From the NCBI RefSeq assembly GCF_004298145.1, contig NZ_SCRH01000017.1:1-64000 (forward strand): 64,000 nt of DNA. Reading direction: 5' to 3'. The stretch comes from Mycobacterium sp. Its GTDB lineage: Bacteria > Actinomycetota > Actinomycetes > Mycobacteriales > Mycobacteriaceae. Made by a program: the position numbers and the translations under genes. The notes below the pieces were generated by a model. The model saw nothing but the letters and a program-made list of their open reading frames with translations. It was not told where the DNA came from and did not search any database. Shown in pieces: positions 43,102 to 52,597 of the stretch (positions are counted from its first letter, which is position 1; the number at the start of each line of letters is the position of its first letter).

Positions 43102-43731
43102 ATGACAACCGTGGTCGACAATCCCTTCTTTGCGCGCCTCTGGCCCGTCGTCGCCAGCCATGAAGCCGAGGCGATCCGGGCCCTGCGGCGGGAGAATCTG
43201 GCCGGCTTGTCCGGCCGGGTGTTGGAAGTCGGCGCGGGGATCGGGACGAACTTTCCGCACTATCCGGAGTCGGTCGACGAGGTGGTCGCGGTCGAGCCCG
43301 AACCGCGGCTGGCGGCCCGGGCCCGCGCCGCGGCGGACGCGGTGCCCGCACGCGTGATCGTTTCCGGCGAGACGGCCGAAAGCCTCAGCGGCTCCGAGCC
43401 GTTCGACGCGGTGGTGTGCTCGCTGGTGCTGTGCTCGGTGCGCGACCCCGGCAGCGTGCTGCGGCACCTGTACTCGTTGCTGCGGCCGGGCGGGGAACTG
43501 CGCTACCTCGAGCACATCGCCAGCGCCGGTGCGCGGGGCCGCTTCCAGCGTCTCGTCGATGCGACCCTGTGGCCGCGGCTGTTCGGCAACTGTCACACCC
43601 ATCGTGACACCGAACGCTCGATCGTCGAGGCGGGATTCGAAGTCGACACGTCGAGGCGGGAGTGGACGCTGCCGGCCTGGGCGCCGATGCCGGTGTCGGA
43701 GTTGCTGCTGGGCCGCGCGCGCCGGCCCTGA
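43102..43731 (+). CDS. SAM-dependent methyltransferase, class I (Rv1147-like)
   Basis: The protein is 209 aa. The SAM-binding motif I is RVLEVGAGIGTNFPHYP near residue 39, acidic motif II is VVAVEPEPRLAARA, and motif IV is FDAVVCSLVLCSVRDPG. The C-terminal GRFQRLVDATLWPRLFGNCH resembles METTL7-like and phosphatidylethanolamine-methyltransferase-like proteins. ATG at 43102. It follows mmpL13 by 66 bp and may be in the same transcript, so its substrate may be a lipid handled by that transporter. It ends 3 bp from the convergent sirtuin gene. Confidence 0.88.
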   Translation: MTTVVDNPFFARLWPVVASHEAEAIRALRRENLAGLSGRVLEVGAGIGTNFPHYPESVDEVVAVEPEPRLAARARAAADAVPARVIVSGETAESLSGSEPFDAVVCSLVLCSVRDPGSVLRHLYSLLRPGGELRYLEHIASAGARGRFQRLVDATLWPRLFGNCHTHRDTERSIVEAGFEVDTSRREWTLPAWAPMPVSELLLGRARRP

Positions 43732-43734
43732 CCC

Positions 43735-44448
43735 TCACTTCAACAGAGCCGGCAGCCGCTGCAGCAGGCCGGGCAACGCCGCGCTCGCCGTCTCACGGAT
43801 GCTGAGGGTGGCGCTGGCCGATAGCGGCGTGACTTCGGGATTGACCTCGATGACGGCGGCGCCGCGGGACAGCGCCAGCTCCGCCAGGCCGGCCGCCGGA
43901 TAGACGATCGCCGAGGTCCCGACCACCACCATCACGTCGGCGGACTCGGTCGCCTCCACGGCGCGCTGCCACGGCTCGTCGGGCAACTGTTCGCCGAACC
44001 ACACGATGTCGGGCCGGATCAGGCCACCGCAATGACACACCGGGGGCTCCACCTCCAGCGCCGGTTCGGCCATCTGGGGCAGCGCGCCGCTATACGGCAC
44101 AGCGCAACGCGCACAACGGAATTCGAAGAGGCTCCCGTGCAGGTGGTGGACGGACTCGCTGCCGGCGCGCTCGTGCAGGTCGTCGACGTTCTGGGTGATG
44201 ACGCTGACCTGGGCGTCGTCTTGCCAGGCGGCGATGGCGCGATGACCCGCATTGGGGTGGACATCGGCGACCAGGTAATGGCGCCACAGATACCAGCCCC
44301 AGACGCGCTGGGGGTTGTCCCGCCACCCCTGGGTGCTGGAGAGCTCGTAGGGATCGAAGCGGGCCCACAACCCGTTCTTGTCATCGCGGAACGTCGGCAC
44401 GCCGCTCTCCGCGGAGATCCCCGCGCCGCTGAGCACCGCTACGCGCAT
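43735..44448 (-). CDS. cobB: NAD-dependent protein deacylase (sirtuin), class III-like
   Basis: The protein is 237 aa. It has the NAD motif [30 protein letters not shown], the catalytic His104 in [11 protein letters not shown], and a zinc site from Cys112, Cys115, Cys138 and Cys140. A Tyr53-x-x-Arg56 pair matches the acyl-pocket motif of CobB and SIRT5, which favours removal of succinyl or other acidic acyl groups as well as acetyl. ATG at 44448 is chosen because the conserved fold starts immediately after it. It is divergent from the GntR regulator and matches Rv1151c. Confidence 0.93.
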   Translation of the reverse strand: MRVAVLSGAGISAESGVPTFRDDKNGLWARFDPYELSSTQGWRDNPQRVWGWYLWRHYLVADVHPNAGHRAIAAWQDDAQVSVITQNVDDLHERAGSESVHHLHGSLFEFRCARCAVPYSGALPQMAEPALEVEPPVCHCGGLIRPDIVWFGEQLPDEPWQRAVEATESADVMVVVGTSAIVYPAAGLAELALSRGAAVIEVNPEVTPLSASATLSIRETASAALPGLLQRLPALLK

Positions 44449-44485
44449 CCCACCAAGATAGCCGGGGCTGGGGGATACTGAACCG

Positions 44486-44851
44486 GTGGAGCTGGGTGAC
44501 TGGTTGCGGGTCGACGTGAAGGCGGGCAAGCCGCTGTTCGACCAGCTCAGGACGCAGGTCATCGATGGAGTCCGCGAGGGCGCGCTGCCGCCCGGCACCC
44601 GCCTGCCCACCGTGCGGGATCTGGCCGGCCAACTCGGGGTCGCCGTCAACACCGTGGCCCGCGCCTACCGCGAGCTGGAAACCTCCGCCATCATCGAAAC
44701 TCGGGGCCGCTTCGGCACATTCATCGCCCGCTACGATCCGACCGACGCCGCGATGGCGGCCGCCGCGCGTGAGTACGTCCGGGTAGCGCGCGGACTCGGG
44801 CTGGACAAGGCCGATGCCCTGCGCTACATCGAATCCGTGCCTGACGAGTGA
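44486..44851 (+). CDS. GntR-family regulator, YtrA-like (Rv1152-like)
   Basis: The protein is 121 aa. A winged helix-turn-helix is visible in [22 protein letters not shown] then [23 protein letters not shown], with RGRFGTFIA closing the wing. The short C-terminal part (about 45 residues) places it in the YtrA subgroup, which lacks a large effector domain. The start is GTG at 44486; only 37 bp separate it from the divergent sirtuin start, so it may repress that gene or itself. Confidence 0.9.
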   Translation: MELGDWLRVDVKAGKPLFDQLRTQVIDGVREGALPPGTRLPTVRDLAGQLGVAVNTVARAYRELETSAIIETRGRFGTFIARYDPTDAAMAAAAREYVRVARGLGLDKADALRYIESVPDE

Positions 44852-44906
44852 GCAGCCTCGTTCGGTGTCGAAAAGCGTTGGCGCGCCGAATGTGTGCGAG
44901 CGGGGC

Positions 44907-45428
44907 TCAGCGCAACACCTTGTCCAGCGTGCGCAGATTGCGCGTCGTGGTCGACGGCTTGTAGCGCGCCTTGCCCATCGTCTTGCCGATGGTGCTGTCC
45001 AGGGTGCTGCCCTTGGGGACCTGCCAGTAGACCACGCCCTCGCCCCGGCTGATCCTCTCGTTCGGACCGGTGCCCTCGCCCAGCGCGGCGAGCTCGTCGA
45101 GCGCCGCCTCATCGGCGACGAACGTGACGTAGGACTGGTAGCCGTCGGCCTCGCGCTCGAACGGATACGCGTCGACCACGTCGCGCACGGTGCCGATGTC
45201 ATAGGCCAGCACCCAGGCGTCGTAGCCGAACCGTTCGCGCAACGCGGCCTCCGCCTTCTTGCGCACCAACGTCACCCCGGCCGCCGACTCCAGCAGAATG
45301 TTGCCGCTGGCCAACACGGTCCGCACCCCGGTGAAGCCCGCGTCGGTCAGTGCGGCGGCCACCTCGGCCATCTTGAGATTGACGCCTCCGACGTTGACGC
45401 CACGCAGAAACGCCGCGTACTTGGTCAT
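44907..45428 (-). CDS. DUF1697 protein
   Basis: The protein is 173 aa. It begins TKYAAFLRGVNVGGVNLKM, the signature start of DUF1697, and continues TVLASGNILLES and, at the end, KTMGKARYKPSTTTRNLRT. ATG at 45428; the open frame extends much farther upstream but has no coding similarity. It ends convergently with the GntR gene. Function is unknown; members are small cytosolic proteins. Confidence 0.88.
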   Translation of the reverse strand: MTKYAAFLRGVNVGGVNLKMAEVAAALTDAGFTGVRTVLASGNILLESAAGVTLVRKKAEAALRERFGYDAWVLAYDIGTVRDVVDAYPFEREADGYQSYVTFVADEAALDELAALGEGTGPNERISRGEGVVYWQVPKGSTLDSTIGKTMGKARYKPSTTTRNLRTLDKVLR

Positions 45429-45494
45429 GCCCCGATTCCACCAGCCCGCCCTCCGAACCGCCATCCCGGGCCGTCGGGGCGGCGTGCGACGTAG

Positions 45495-45947
<453 letters not shown>

Positions 45948-45994
45948 CCGCACCGTCCACCAGCATGCCGGCAAACCGGAGCTAAGCTGCCCGT

Positions 45995-46219
45995 ATGGCT
46001 GAATCGAATGCTCGGCAGGGTTCAAAGTCGTCCAAGTCTTCGGGGGCTTCTGAATCGCCCGGGTCAGACGAGGACACCAAGCGCAAGTTCCGTGCGGCCC
46101 TCGACCGCAAGATGGCGAAATCCTCGGGTGGATCCGACCACAAAGACGGCGCCGGCAAGCAGTCCCGGTCGCACGGCGCGGTGGGAAACCGTCGCGAATT
46201 CCGCCGCAAGAGCGGCTGA
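45995..46219 (+). CDS. Small basic DUF5302 protein
   Basis: The protein is 74 aa, Ser/Lys-rich and probably disordered: DEDTKRKFRAALDRKMAKSS is the conserved block, and the end GNRREFRRKSG is basic. ATG at 45995 follows the Rv1155-like gene by 47 bp, matching Rv1155A in position. Function unknown. Confidence 0.85.
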   Translation: MAESNARQGSKSSKSSGASESPGSDEDTKRKFRAALDRKMAKSSGGSDHKDGAGKQSRSHGAVGNRREFRRKSG

Positions 46220-46290
46220 GGATCGCGGCCGTCGAGGGGTCGGGCCGACGGGGCGGATCATGGTGCGCGCCAGTGGTTTTCCGCGGGGGT

Positions 46291-46824
46291 TCAGCCTTGG
46301 GACGGTGTGAATAGGCCGATCGAAGGGTCGGCTTGGCCTGGTTGGCCGCGCAGGCTTCCCCGGGTGCTGGGATGCGAGAAATCCAGTTGGGACGGGTCGT
46401 TTCGGTATGCCCAATCCGCGACGATGGTGCGCCGGCTGAACTTCCAGCGGCCGTCGTGCCGGGCGTAGGTGTCCAGGTACCGGCCGCCGATGATGACGTC
46501 GATGTCGTGTTCGGGACCGGCGAAGGTGTGAAACACCAGGCAGTAGATCTCGCCGCGGGCGTCCTCGCCCTCGATGACGAAGTTCGTGGTGGTGATGTTG
46601 TGTTGGGAGACACGCACATACGGTTCGGCAGCCTGCAACTGCGCGATGAACTGTTCGACGCCGCCCGTGGCGAATGAGCCGTGCGAGTCGGTGGCCTCGG
46701 GGTGGTACAGGCTGCGCAGCGCTTCATAGTCGGCGCGGTCGACGGCCCGGCAATAGGAAGTGACGAGCGCATGCAGTTCGTCGCGGGCCAGCATCAGTGC
46801 CAATCGGGCCTCATCCACCACCAC
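46291..46824 (-). CDS. SnoaL/NTF2-like protein
   Basis: The protein is 177 aa. ARDELHALVTSYCRAVDRAD followed by YEALRSLYHPEATDSHG and GGRYLDTYARHDGRWKFSRR are typical of SnoaL-like proteins. The start is GTG at 46824; an ATG ten codons in is an alternative. It is unrelated in context to the SnoaL-like gene at 19749. It could be a dehydratase or isomerase, or a binding protein; no active site can be assigned. Confidence 0.8.
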   Translation of the reverse strand: MVVDEARLALMLARDELHALVTSYCRAVDRADYEALRSLYHPEATDSHGSFATGGVEQFIAQLQAAEPYVRVSQHNITTTNFVIEGEDARGEIYCLVFHTFAGPEHDIDVIIGGRYLDTYARHDGRWKFSRRTIVADWAYRNDPSQLDFSHPSTRGSLRGQPGQADPSIGLFTPSQG

Positions 46825-46931
46825 GTCACGATAACTCCGTGGTTATCCGCTGGTCGTCAGCGGCTTTCCGGTAGGTAGTCTGTCGAACACATAGGTCATC
46901 GGTCCTAGGGCGCTCAGCGAAAGGTTGGTCG

Positions 46932-47510
46932 TTGACAGTGAAACTGTGGCTCGCTCAAGATCCCGAGGCCGACAAGCTGCTGTCCAGCGACCCGTTGGCC
47001 CTGCTCATCGGGATGGTTCTTGATCAGCAGGTACCTTTCGAGACGGCCTTCGCAGGACCGAAGAAGATCGCGGACCGGATGGGCGGCTTCGGTGCGCATG
47101 AAATTGCCGAGTACCACCCCGACAAGTTCGCCGCGCTGTGCTCGGAAAAGCCGGCGATACACCGGTTTCCGGGATCGATGGCCAAACGTATCCAGACCCT
47201 GGCCCAGATCATCGTGGACCGTTACGACGGCGATGCCGCCGGCTTGTGGACCGCGGGCGACCCCGACGGCGCGGAGCTGCTGCGGCGAATCAAGGGGCTA
47301 CCCGGTTTCGGCGAGGTCAAGGCGCAGATCTTCCTGGCGCTGCTGGGCAAGCAGTACGGGGTGACGCCGAAAGGCTGGCGCGCGGCGGCCGGGCAGTTCG
47401 GCAAGGACGGCACGCACATCTCCGTCGCCGATATCGTCGACGCCCGATCGATGGGCGAGGTGCGTTCGTACAAGAAGCAGATGAAAGCAGCAGCCAAGGC
47501 GGCGAAGTAG
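46932..47510 (+). CDS. HhH-GPD-type DNA glycosylase-like protein (Rv1156-like)
   Basis: The protein is 192 aa. The helix-hairpin-helix segment is LLRRIKGLPGFGEVKAQIFL near residue 120, and ALLIGMVLDQQVPFETAFAG near 25 is the N-terminal block. The catalytic Lys and Asp of classic HhH-GPD enzymes are not obvious. The start is TTG at 46932, with AAAGG eight bases upstream; GTG at 46938 is possible. It matches Rv1156. Base-excision repair is the inferred role. Confidence 0.85.
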   Translation: MTVKLWLAQDPEADKLLSSDPLALLIGMVLDQQVPFETAFAGPKKIADRMGGFGAHEIAEYHPDKFAALCSEKPAIHRFPGSMAKRIQTLAQIIVDRYDGDAAGLWTAGDPDGAELLRRIKGLPGFGEVKAQIFLALLGKQYGVTPKGWRAAAGQFGKDGTHISVADIVDARSMGEVRSYKKQMKAAAKAAK

Positions 47511-47538
47511 TAGGTCACCAGAAGGGAAGGGCAGCAAC

Positions 47539-47685
47539 GTGAAGACACACCTCACGTGTCCGTGCGGCGAGGCCATCGTCGGCAAGGACGAGGATGAGCT
47601 GGTCGAATTGACTCAAGCTCACCTCGCCAGCGTTCATCCTGGCCTCGAGTACGACCGCGACGCGATCCTGTTCATGGCCTACTAG
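47539..47685 (+). CDS. Small DUF1059-like protein
   Basis: The protein is 48 aa and too short for ordinary gene callers. It reads KTHLTCPCGEAIVGKDEDEL followed by VELTQAHLASVHPGLEYDRD. The CPCG pair with the later His residues resembles the zinc-ribbon-like DUF1059 pattern. GTG at 47539 has GAAGGGAAGG eight bases upstream, an excellent ribosome binding site. It follows the HhH gene by 28 bp, probably in the same transcript, and is closed by a strong hairpin. Confidence 0.8.
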   Translation: MKTHLTCPCGEAIVGKDEDELVELTQAHLASVHPGLEYDRDAILFMAY

Positions 47686-47687
47686 AA

Positions 47688-47727
47688 GCGAACGCGCGCA
47701 CCCCGGTGCGGGGACACGCGCGTTCGC
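47688..47727. terminator. Bidirectional hairpin between convergent genes
   Basis: GCGAACGCGCG at 47688-47698 is repeated as its exact complement at 47717-47727, enclosing a GC-rich 18-base loop. It lies between the DUF1059-like stop (47685) and the convergent exported-protein stop (47757). Confidence 0.75.
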
Positions 47728-47756
47728 AGTGGCGAAACGGTGGCGGCGCCGGTCTG

Positions 47757-48776
47757 TTACGGCACCACCGTCGAGCCGATCGTGGGCATGAACTGGCACT
47801 GCTTTTCCGTGGTGGTGACCTGCCCGAAGATCGTCGACATGATGCTGCCCGAACCGGTGTCGGCGATCGCGCTCAACGTCGTTGGCCCGTCCGGGTTGAT
47901 GTCCGATCGCGGCTTGAGGGTGACGGTCCCGGACTTGCCGGTGGTCAGGTTCACCCACGTGACGTTCAGCGGCAGTTTCTGCACCTCGGCGGGTCCGGGG
48001 GTGCCGACCGCGGTGAACACGTAGGCGGTCTGGCCTGCCTCCGGGCCGGGAAGCGGGATCTTGGCCGGCCCCGCGACCGACAGCGCGGTGGCGATGGCGC
48101 TGCTGCCATCCGCCAGGCAATTGGTGCCGATCGACGGATACATGAAGTCCTGCGTGGGCGGCGCGTCAGCGCCGAATCCCGGAGCGGCCGCCGTGGGGGC
48201 GGCGTCCGGCGCAGCCGCGGGTGCCGGGGCGGGCAGTGCGGCGGCCTCCGGTGCGGGAGGGGTCGCCGGCGGCGCCGCGGCCGGCGCTGGGGGCACCGGA
48301 ACCGGTGCCGCGACGGGCACATTGGCGGGTTGGGCGGGCCCCGGTGCCGGAGCGGCGGCGGGCGCCGGACCGGCCGCGTGTGCCGGGTCGATACCGGCCG
48401 GCAGGTGCGCCTGCAAACCGGGTTCTATGCCCGTCGCGGGCACGTGCTGCACCGGCGCGGTGGGCTCTTGGACGAACTGATTCACGGCCGCGGCAACGTT
48501 TTTGGACTCGCTGGGAGCGGTCGGGCTGTGGGCGAAGGCTTGCGCGGCGGCCATGAGCAGCTGTGTCGCTTGCTGCGGGTCGCCGGCCGCTTGCTGGATG
48601 AGCGGGCTGAGCTGCGACAAGGCAGGCAGACCCGGCAGTTGTTGGGCCGCGCTGGATGGTGGTGTCGGCTGCGGCGCCGCCGGGTCGGCTGCCGCGCTCG
48701 GGCAGAGCCCGAACGCGGCAACCGATGCCGTGACGACAGCGGCCAAACCTTTGGACAGATTCCAAGTGGTTGCCAC
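47757..48776 (-). CDS. Exported Pro/Ala-rich protein (Rv1157c-like)
   Basis: The protein is 339 aa. A Sec-type signal peptide (LSKGLAAVVTASVAAFGLC, cleavage probably after ASAAA near residue 30) is followed by a helical region, a Pro/Ala-rich linker at about 125-205, and a folded C-terminal domain of about 130 residues with two Cys residues (TNCLADG and EKQCQFM) that could form a disulfide. It is secreted or cell-wall associated. ATG at 48776. It forms a tandem with the next exported protein and matches Rv1157c. Function unknown. Confidence 0.85.
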   Translation of the reverse strand: MATTWNLSKGLAAVVTASVAAFGLCPSAAADPAAPQPTPPSSAAQQLPGLPALSQLSPLIQQAAGDPQQATQLLMAAAQAFAHSPTAPSESKNVAAAVNQFVQEPTAPVQHVPATGIEPGLQAHLPAGIDPAHAAGPAPAAAPAPGPAQPANVPVAAPVPVPPAPAAAPPATPPAPEAAALPAPAPAAAPDAAPTAAAPGFGADAPPTQDFMYPSIGTNCLADGSSAIATALSVAGPAKIPLPGPEAGQTAYVFTAVGTPGPAEVQKLPLNVTWVNLTTGKSGTVTLKPRSDINPDGPTTLSAIADTGSGSIMSTIFGQVTTTEKQCQFMPTIGSTVVP

Positions 48777-48823
48777 GGTGTCCTCCGGTTCTCAGTGGTG
48801 GGTTAGGCCGACGACGACGCTGC

Positions 48824-49594
48824 TCAAGGCAGGGCGGCAAGCAGCGGCGCTGCCGGTCCGGCCGGGCTGGCCGCCGGCGCGGCCGCGGCCGGGGCCGCCG
48901 GGGCCGCCGGGGTCTGCCCCGAAGCCAGCGCCGGCAGATCCTGCGGAAGCCGCACCTGCGAAGGCACGTTGACCGGCAGGCCCGACGGCATCGCCGGCAT
49001 GTTGACCTGCGCCTGCGGGATTTGCGGGGCGGGCGGTGTGGCCGGTGCGGTCGGTGCCGACAACCCCGGGATCGCGGGCAGGCCCGGGATCGACGAGGCG
49101 GCCGGAACGCCCGGAGACGCGGCCGCCGGCTGCGCGCCGGTCAGGCCCTGGATCATCCCCGGAAGGCCGGTCGCCGCGGGGGATGACACCGGTGCGGCGG
49201 GCGTCGCCGACTGCGTCAGCCCCGGAATGGCGGGGAACGCCGCCGGGGATGACGCCGGAGCGGCGGGTGTGGCCGCCGGGGTCAGGCCGGGGATCGACGG
49301 AATACCCGCCGTGGATGCCGCCGATGCCGGCGAAGCGGCCGCCGGAACACCCGGGAAGCTGATGCCCGGCGTCGCCGGTGCCGCGGGCGGCGTGGCGCCG
49401 AGTGCGGTCGCGAGGTTCTGCAGGATTTGCGGCGCGTTGGCCGCCGAACTGATCAGCTGCTGCGGAATGTTCGGCAGGGCCGGGGCCGGCACGGGGTCGG
49501 CGTGGGCTGACCCCGCGAGACCGCCCACTATTAGTGCTGCGGACGAACCGACCACGACGGCGGCTGCACGCATGTAAGTCCAGATGGTTGGCAT
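48824..49594 (-). CDS. Exported Ala/Pro-rich repeat protein (Rv1158c-like)
   Basis: The protein is 256 aa. The signal peptide MRAAAVVVGSSAALIVGGLA (from residue 8) is followed by a mature region almost wholly of Ala, Pro, Gly and Ser. It contains short internal repeats of the type IPGLTPAATPAAPASSPAA. ATG at 49594 has GGGAGAG upstream; ATG at residue 8 is an alternative. It is probably an extended cell-wall or secreted protein. It matches Rv1158c and is divergent from pimE. Confidence 0.82.
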   Translation of the reverse strand: MPTIWTYMRAAAVVVGSSAALIVGGLAGSAHADPVPAPALPNIPQQLISSAANAPQILQNLATALGATPPAAPATPGISFPGVPAAASPASAASTAGIPSIPGLTPAATPAAPASSPAAFPAIPGLTQSATPAAPVSSPAATGLPGMIQGLTGAQPAAASPGVPAASSIPGLPAIPGLSAPTAPATPPAPQIPQAQVNMPAMPSGLPVNVPSQVRLPQDLPALASGQTPAAPAAPAAAAPAASPAGPAAPLLAALP

Positions 49595-49726
49595 GACTCT
49601 CCCTGATTGATTGATTACAGGTCTCCGGGCCGAAGTTACTTTGATGCAGATGGGACTCAAGTGACACGTGTGGCATTTATGTATTCGTTACGGATATGAA
49701 TGAGAGCGGTGACCGAACGGTTGAAA

Positions 49727-51073
49727 ATGAGCTCCCTGAACAGATGTCAGGGGACCGACGGGGCGGCGGCGCATGGCCCGATCGCTAAAGTCGGGCGGAT
49801 AGACACCATCTCGGCCGCCCCGGCGGCACCCATCACGCAGCGGTTGGCGAGTCTCCTCGAAGCGGCCGCGCCGATGCTGCTCATCGCGAGCGTCGCCGCG
49901 AGGCTGGCCTGGACGTACCTAGCCCCCAACGGCGCGAACTTCGTCGACCTGCACGTCTACCTCGGCGGAGCCGCCGCGATCGACCATCCCGGCAGCCTGT
50001 ACAGCTACGTCTACGCCGACCAGACACCGGACTTCCCGCTGCCGTTCACCTACCCGCCGTTCGCGGCCGTCGTCTTCTACCCGCTGCACCTGTTGCCGTT
50101 CGGCCTCGTCGCATTCCTGTGGCAGATCGCGACCATCGCCGCCCTCTACGTCGCGATCCGGATCAGCCAGCGCCTGACGGGCGTGCCGGCCGGCGCCCGC
50201 GGCCGCCGCCTCGCGATGGGCTGGACGGCGATCACCATCTGGATCGAGCCGTTGCGCAGCACATTCGACTACGGCCAGGTCAATGTGTTGCTGATGACCG
50301 CCGTGCTGTGGGCGGTCTACACGACGCGATGGTGGCTGTCGGGGCTGCTGGTCGGCGTGGCGGCCGGCATCAAATTGACGCCCGCCATCTCCGGGGTCTA
50401 TCTGGCCGGCGCGCGGCGCTGGGCCGCGACCGTGTTTTCGGTGGTCGTTTTCGTTGCCACCATTGGGATTTCGGTCCTGGTAGTCGGCGATCAGACCCGC
50501 TACTACTTCACCGAGCTGCTCGGCGACGCCCACCGGGTGGGTCCCATCGCCACGTCGTTCAATCAGTCCTGGCGCGGCGCCATCTCGCGGATCCTGGGCC
50601 ACGATGTGGGATTCGGTCCGCTGCTGGTCGCCACCCTCGCGGTCACCGCGGTGCTGGCCGTCCTGGCCTGGCGCGCGCTGGACTCCTCCGACCAGCTGGG
50701 CAGGCTGATCGTGGTGGAGGTGTTCGGGCTGCTGCTCTCACCGATTTCCTGGACCCACCACTGGGTGTGGCTGGTGCCGCTGATGATCTGGGCCATCCAC
50801 GGCGCGGGCCGCACGCTGCGCGGTGCGCGCATGGTGGGCTGGGGCTGGTTGGTGCTCACCCTGATCGGCGTGCCGTGGTTGCTGAGCTTCGCTCAACCGA
50901 CCATCTGGCAGATAAGCCGACCGTGGTATCTGGCCTGGGCGGGGCTGATCTACACGGCGGCGGCGGTGGCGACGTTGATCTGGGCTGCGGCCATCGGCGA
51001 CCGCGAGCTGCGCGGGTCGCCCGTAAGCGGGGGACACGTGCCGGCCGACGACAAGGGCCCCACCGCGGGCTAG
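49727..51073 (+). CDS. pimE: Polyprenol-phosphate-mannose-dependent alpha-1,2-mannosyltransferase
   Basis: The protein is 448 aa and a GT-C membrane glycosyltransferase with about ten helices. The catalytic Asp is in [20 protein letters not shown] in the first extracytoplasmic loop, followed by [20 protein letters not shown]. PimE adds mannose to PIM4 to give PIM5 on the way to PIM6. The start is uncertain: ATG at 49727 best fits the length recalled for Rv1159, but ATG at 49700 is in frame and neither has a clear ribosome binding site. The stop overlaps the convergent phhB stop. Confidence 0.92.
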   Translation: MSSLNRCQGTDGAAAHGPIAKVGRIDTISAAPAAPITQRLASLLEAAAPMLLIASVAARLAWTYLAPNGANFVDLHVYLGGAAAIDHPGSLYSYVYADQTPDFPLPFTYPPFAAVVFYPLHLLPFGLVAFLWQIATIAALYVAIRISQRLTGVPAGARGRRLAMGWTAITIWIEPLRSTFDYGQVNVLLMTAVLWAVYTTRWWLSGLLVGVAAGIKLTPAISGVYLAGARRWAATVFSVVVFVATIGISVLVVGDQTRYYFTELLGDAHRVGPIATSFNQSWRGAISRILGHDVGFGPLLVATLAVTAVLAVLAWRALDSSDQLGRLIVVEVFGLLLSPISWTHHWVWLVPLMIWAIHGAGRTLRGARMVGWGWLVLTLIGVPWLLSFAQPTIWQISRPWYLAWAGLIYTAAAVATLIWAAAIGDRELRGSPVSGGHVPADDKGPTAG

Positions 51074-51354
51074 TTGTCGACGATCCCGTTGATATCGCGG
51101 GCCATCTCGACATCGTTTTTTGTGATACCGCCCTCGGAGTGCGTGACGAGAGCGAAAGTCACTGTCCGCCAGCGGATATCGATATCGGGGTGGTGATCCT
51201 TGCTTTCCGCATGGTCGGCCACCCGGCGCACCGCATCGATGCCGGCCAGGAAGCTTCCGAATTTGATCGACCGGCGCAGGGCGCCGCCGGCACGCTCCCA
51301 TCCATCCAGATCGGGCAGTGCGGCGTCTACTTGCTCATCCGTTAGCACGGCCAT
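51070..51354 (-). CDS. phhB: Pterin-4a-carbinolamine dehydratase
   Basis: The protein is 94 aa, the usual length. The active-site signature is in [20 protein letters not shown] followed by VTHSEGGIT. It dehydrates 4a-hydroxytetrahydrobiopterin during aromatic amino-acid hydroxylation. ATG at 51354. It corresponds to Rv1159A. It overlaps the pimE stop by four bases tail to tail. Confidence 0.93.
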   Translation of the reverse strand: MAVLTDEQVDAALPDLDGWERAGGALRRSIKFGSFLAGIDAVRRVADHAESKDHHPDIDIRWRTVTFALVTHSEGGITKNDVEMARDINGIVDN

Positions 51355-51438
51355 ACCGGACTCATCCTCTCTTTTCGATAACGGGTCAACCGAGGGGTAG
51401 CCCTAAAGATGTCCGCCAATCCCCGAAGGGGCGGTCAC

Positions 51439-52215
51439 CTACGAGGCTACGGCGGGATTACCCGGTGCTTGATTTTTCTGGTCCAACGGCACCACGACGC
51501 CCGCCTCCGGCAGATTCTTTCGTTCTTGGTATGCGGACTCGAGGCTGGCCGGAACTCCCTGTAGGTCGCGCGCTACGTCCATCAGCTCTTCCAGGATCAT
51601 GATTCGTTCCTGATTCGCCTCGTCCATCGCGCGGTGGACTCGCTCATCGAAATGATGAGCCTTCTCCTTTGCGTCGGCGAGGAGTTGCTCACGCTTATGC
51701 TGGGCTTCCTGCCACGCCTCATCGATCAACGATTGGGCCTCAGCACGCATCCCGGCGAGTTCGGTGTCGAGCTCTTTCCTGGTTTGTTCACATTCCGTTT
51801 CCAGAGCCTTTCGCTGGGCAGCCATGTGCGCCAACAGCTCTCGGTACTCTTGCTGCGCGGCCTCGGCCTCGGCAGCGGCCCCCGCGATCACCGAGTCTGC
51901 CTCGGCCCGCGCCTCGGCCTGCATCCGGGAAATCTCATCGAGCGCACGCCGCAGCATCTTCGCCATCCGGTGTTGCATCGCGTAGGGCGACGGCGAGGTG
52001 TCCGAGAGGGCGGCAACTTCATCTTCGAGGCAGGCGACCTCAATCCGCAGCGCGGCTGCTTCGTCGCCGGATTCGTTTCGATGGGCCCTGAGGCTATGCA
52101 CTTCGTCGATCAGCAATTTCTCCTTGGTGAGCAACACCTCGATGTAGGGATCGACCGCAGCCGGGTCATAGCCCCTGAAAATGCGAGGAAACGAATTTGC
52201 GGGTTCGGTGATCAT
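51439..52215 (-). CDS. Coiled-coil protein with DivIVA-like N-terminus
   Basis: The protein is 258 aa. The N-terminal SFPRIFRGYDPAAVDPYIEV resembles the RGYDxxxVDxFL signature of DivIVA/Wag31 domains. Residues about 25-70 and 85-225 are predicted coiled coil, rich in Ala, Glu, Gln and Arg. The C-terminal 35 residues are Pro-rich and non-helical. ATG at 52215 has GGGAG seven bases upstream; the frame is open to 52269. It lies between phhB and mutT2, where I recall no such gene in M. tuberculosis. It may act in polar or septal organisation, or as a scaffold. Confidence 0.75.
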   Translation of the reverse strand: MITEPANSFPRIFRGYDPAAVDPYIEVLLTKEKLLIDEVHSLRAHRNESGDEAAALRIEVACLEDEVAALSDTSPSPYAMQHRMAKMLRRALDEISRMQAEARAEADSVIAGAAAEAEAAQQEYRELLAHMAAQRKALETECEQTRKELDTELAGMRAEAQSLIDEAWQEAQHKREQLLADAKEKAHHFDERVHRAMDEANQERIMILEELMDVARDLQGVPASLESAYQERKNLPEAGVVVPLDQKNQAPGNPAVAS

Positions 52216-52597
52216 CGCCAACTCCCATCCTGGAAGTGCCTGGTACTGACTAGTAGTCGAGTATTCCACGATGATGCTTAAACCGTAAGATAGTTATTGT
52301 GCCGCAAGGGAATTCGATTCATATCACCAGGGATCGCCGACCGGCACGGCTGCGGTCCAAGGTTCGCGCATGCGTGCGCCCATCTGGCACCATTTGGTAG
52401 TCGTCCGAACGGAATGTCCGCCCGATAGCAGCAATCCGCACCTGCGCCGCTCAATTTCGCCCGCAGCGGTGACGCACCCCGCTGCCTGCGGCGGCGACCA
52501 GCCGGGCGACCCGCCGCCTTCCGATGTTCACGTAGGTAGCCGGGCACGTTGGCAGGCCGTAACACAGCCATGACCCGACGGTATACCGTCACTGGCC
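52216..52597. other. Intergenic region between the divergent coiled-coil gene and mutT2
   Basis: The 382 bp hold the promoters of two divergent genes. The part next to the coiled-coil gene (about 52265-52320) is clearly richer in A and T than its surroundings. No convincing gene, RNA or strong dyad was seen in the remainder. Confidence 0.5.
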
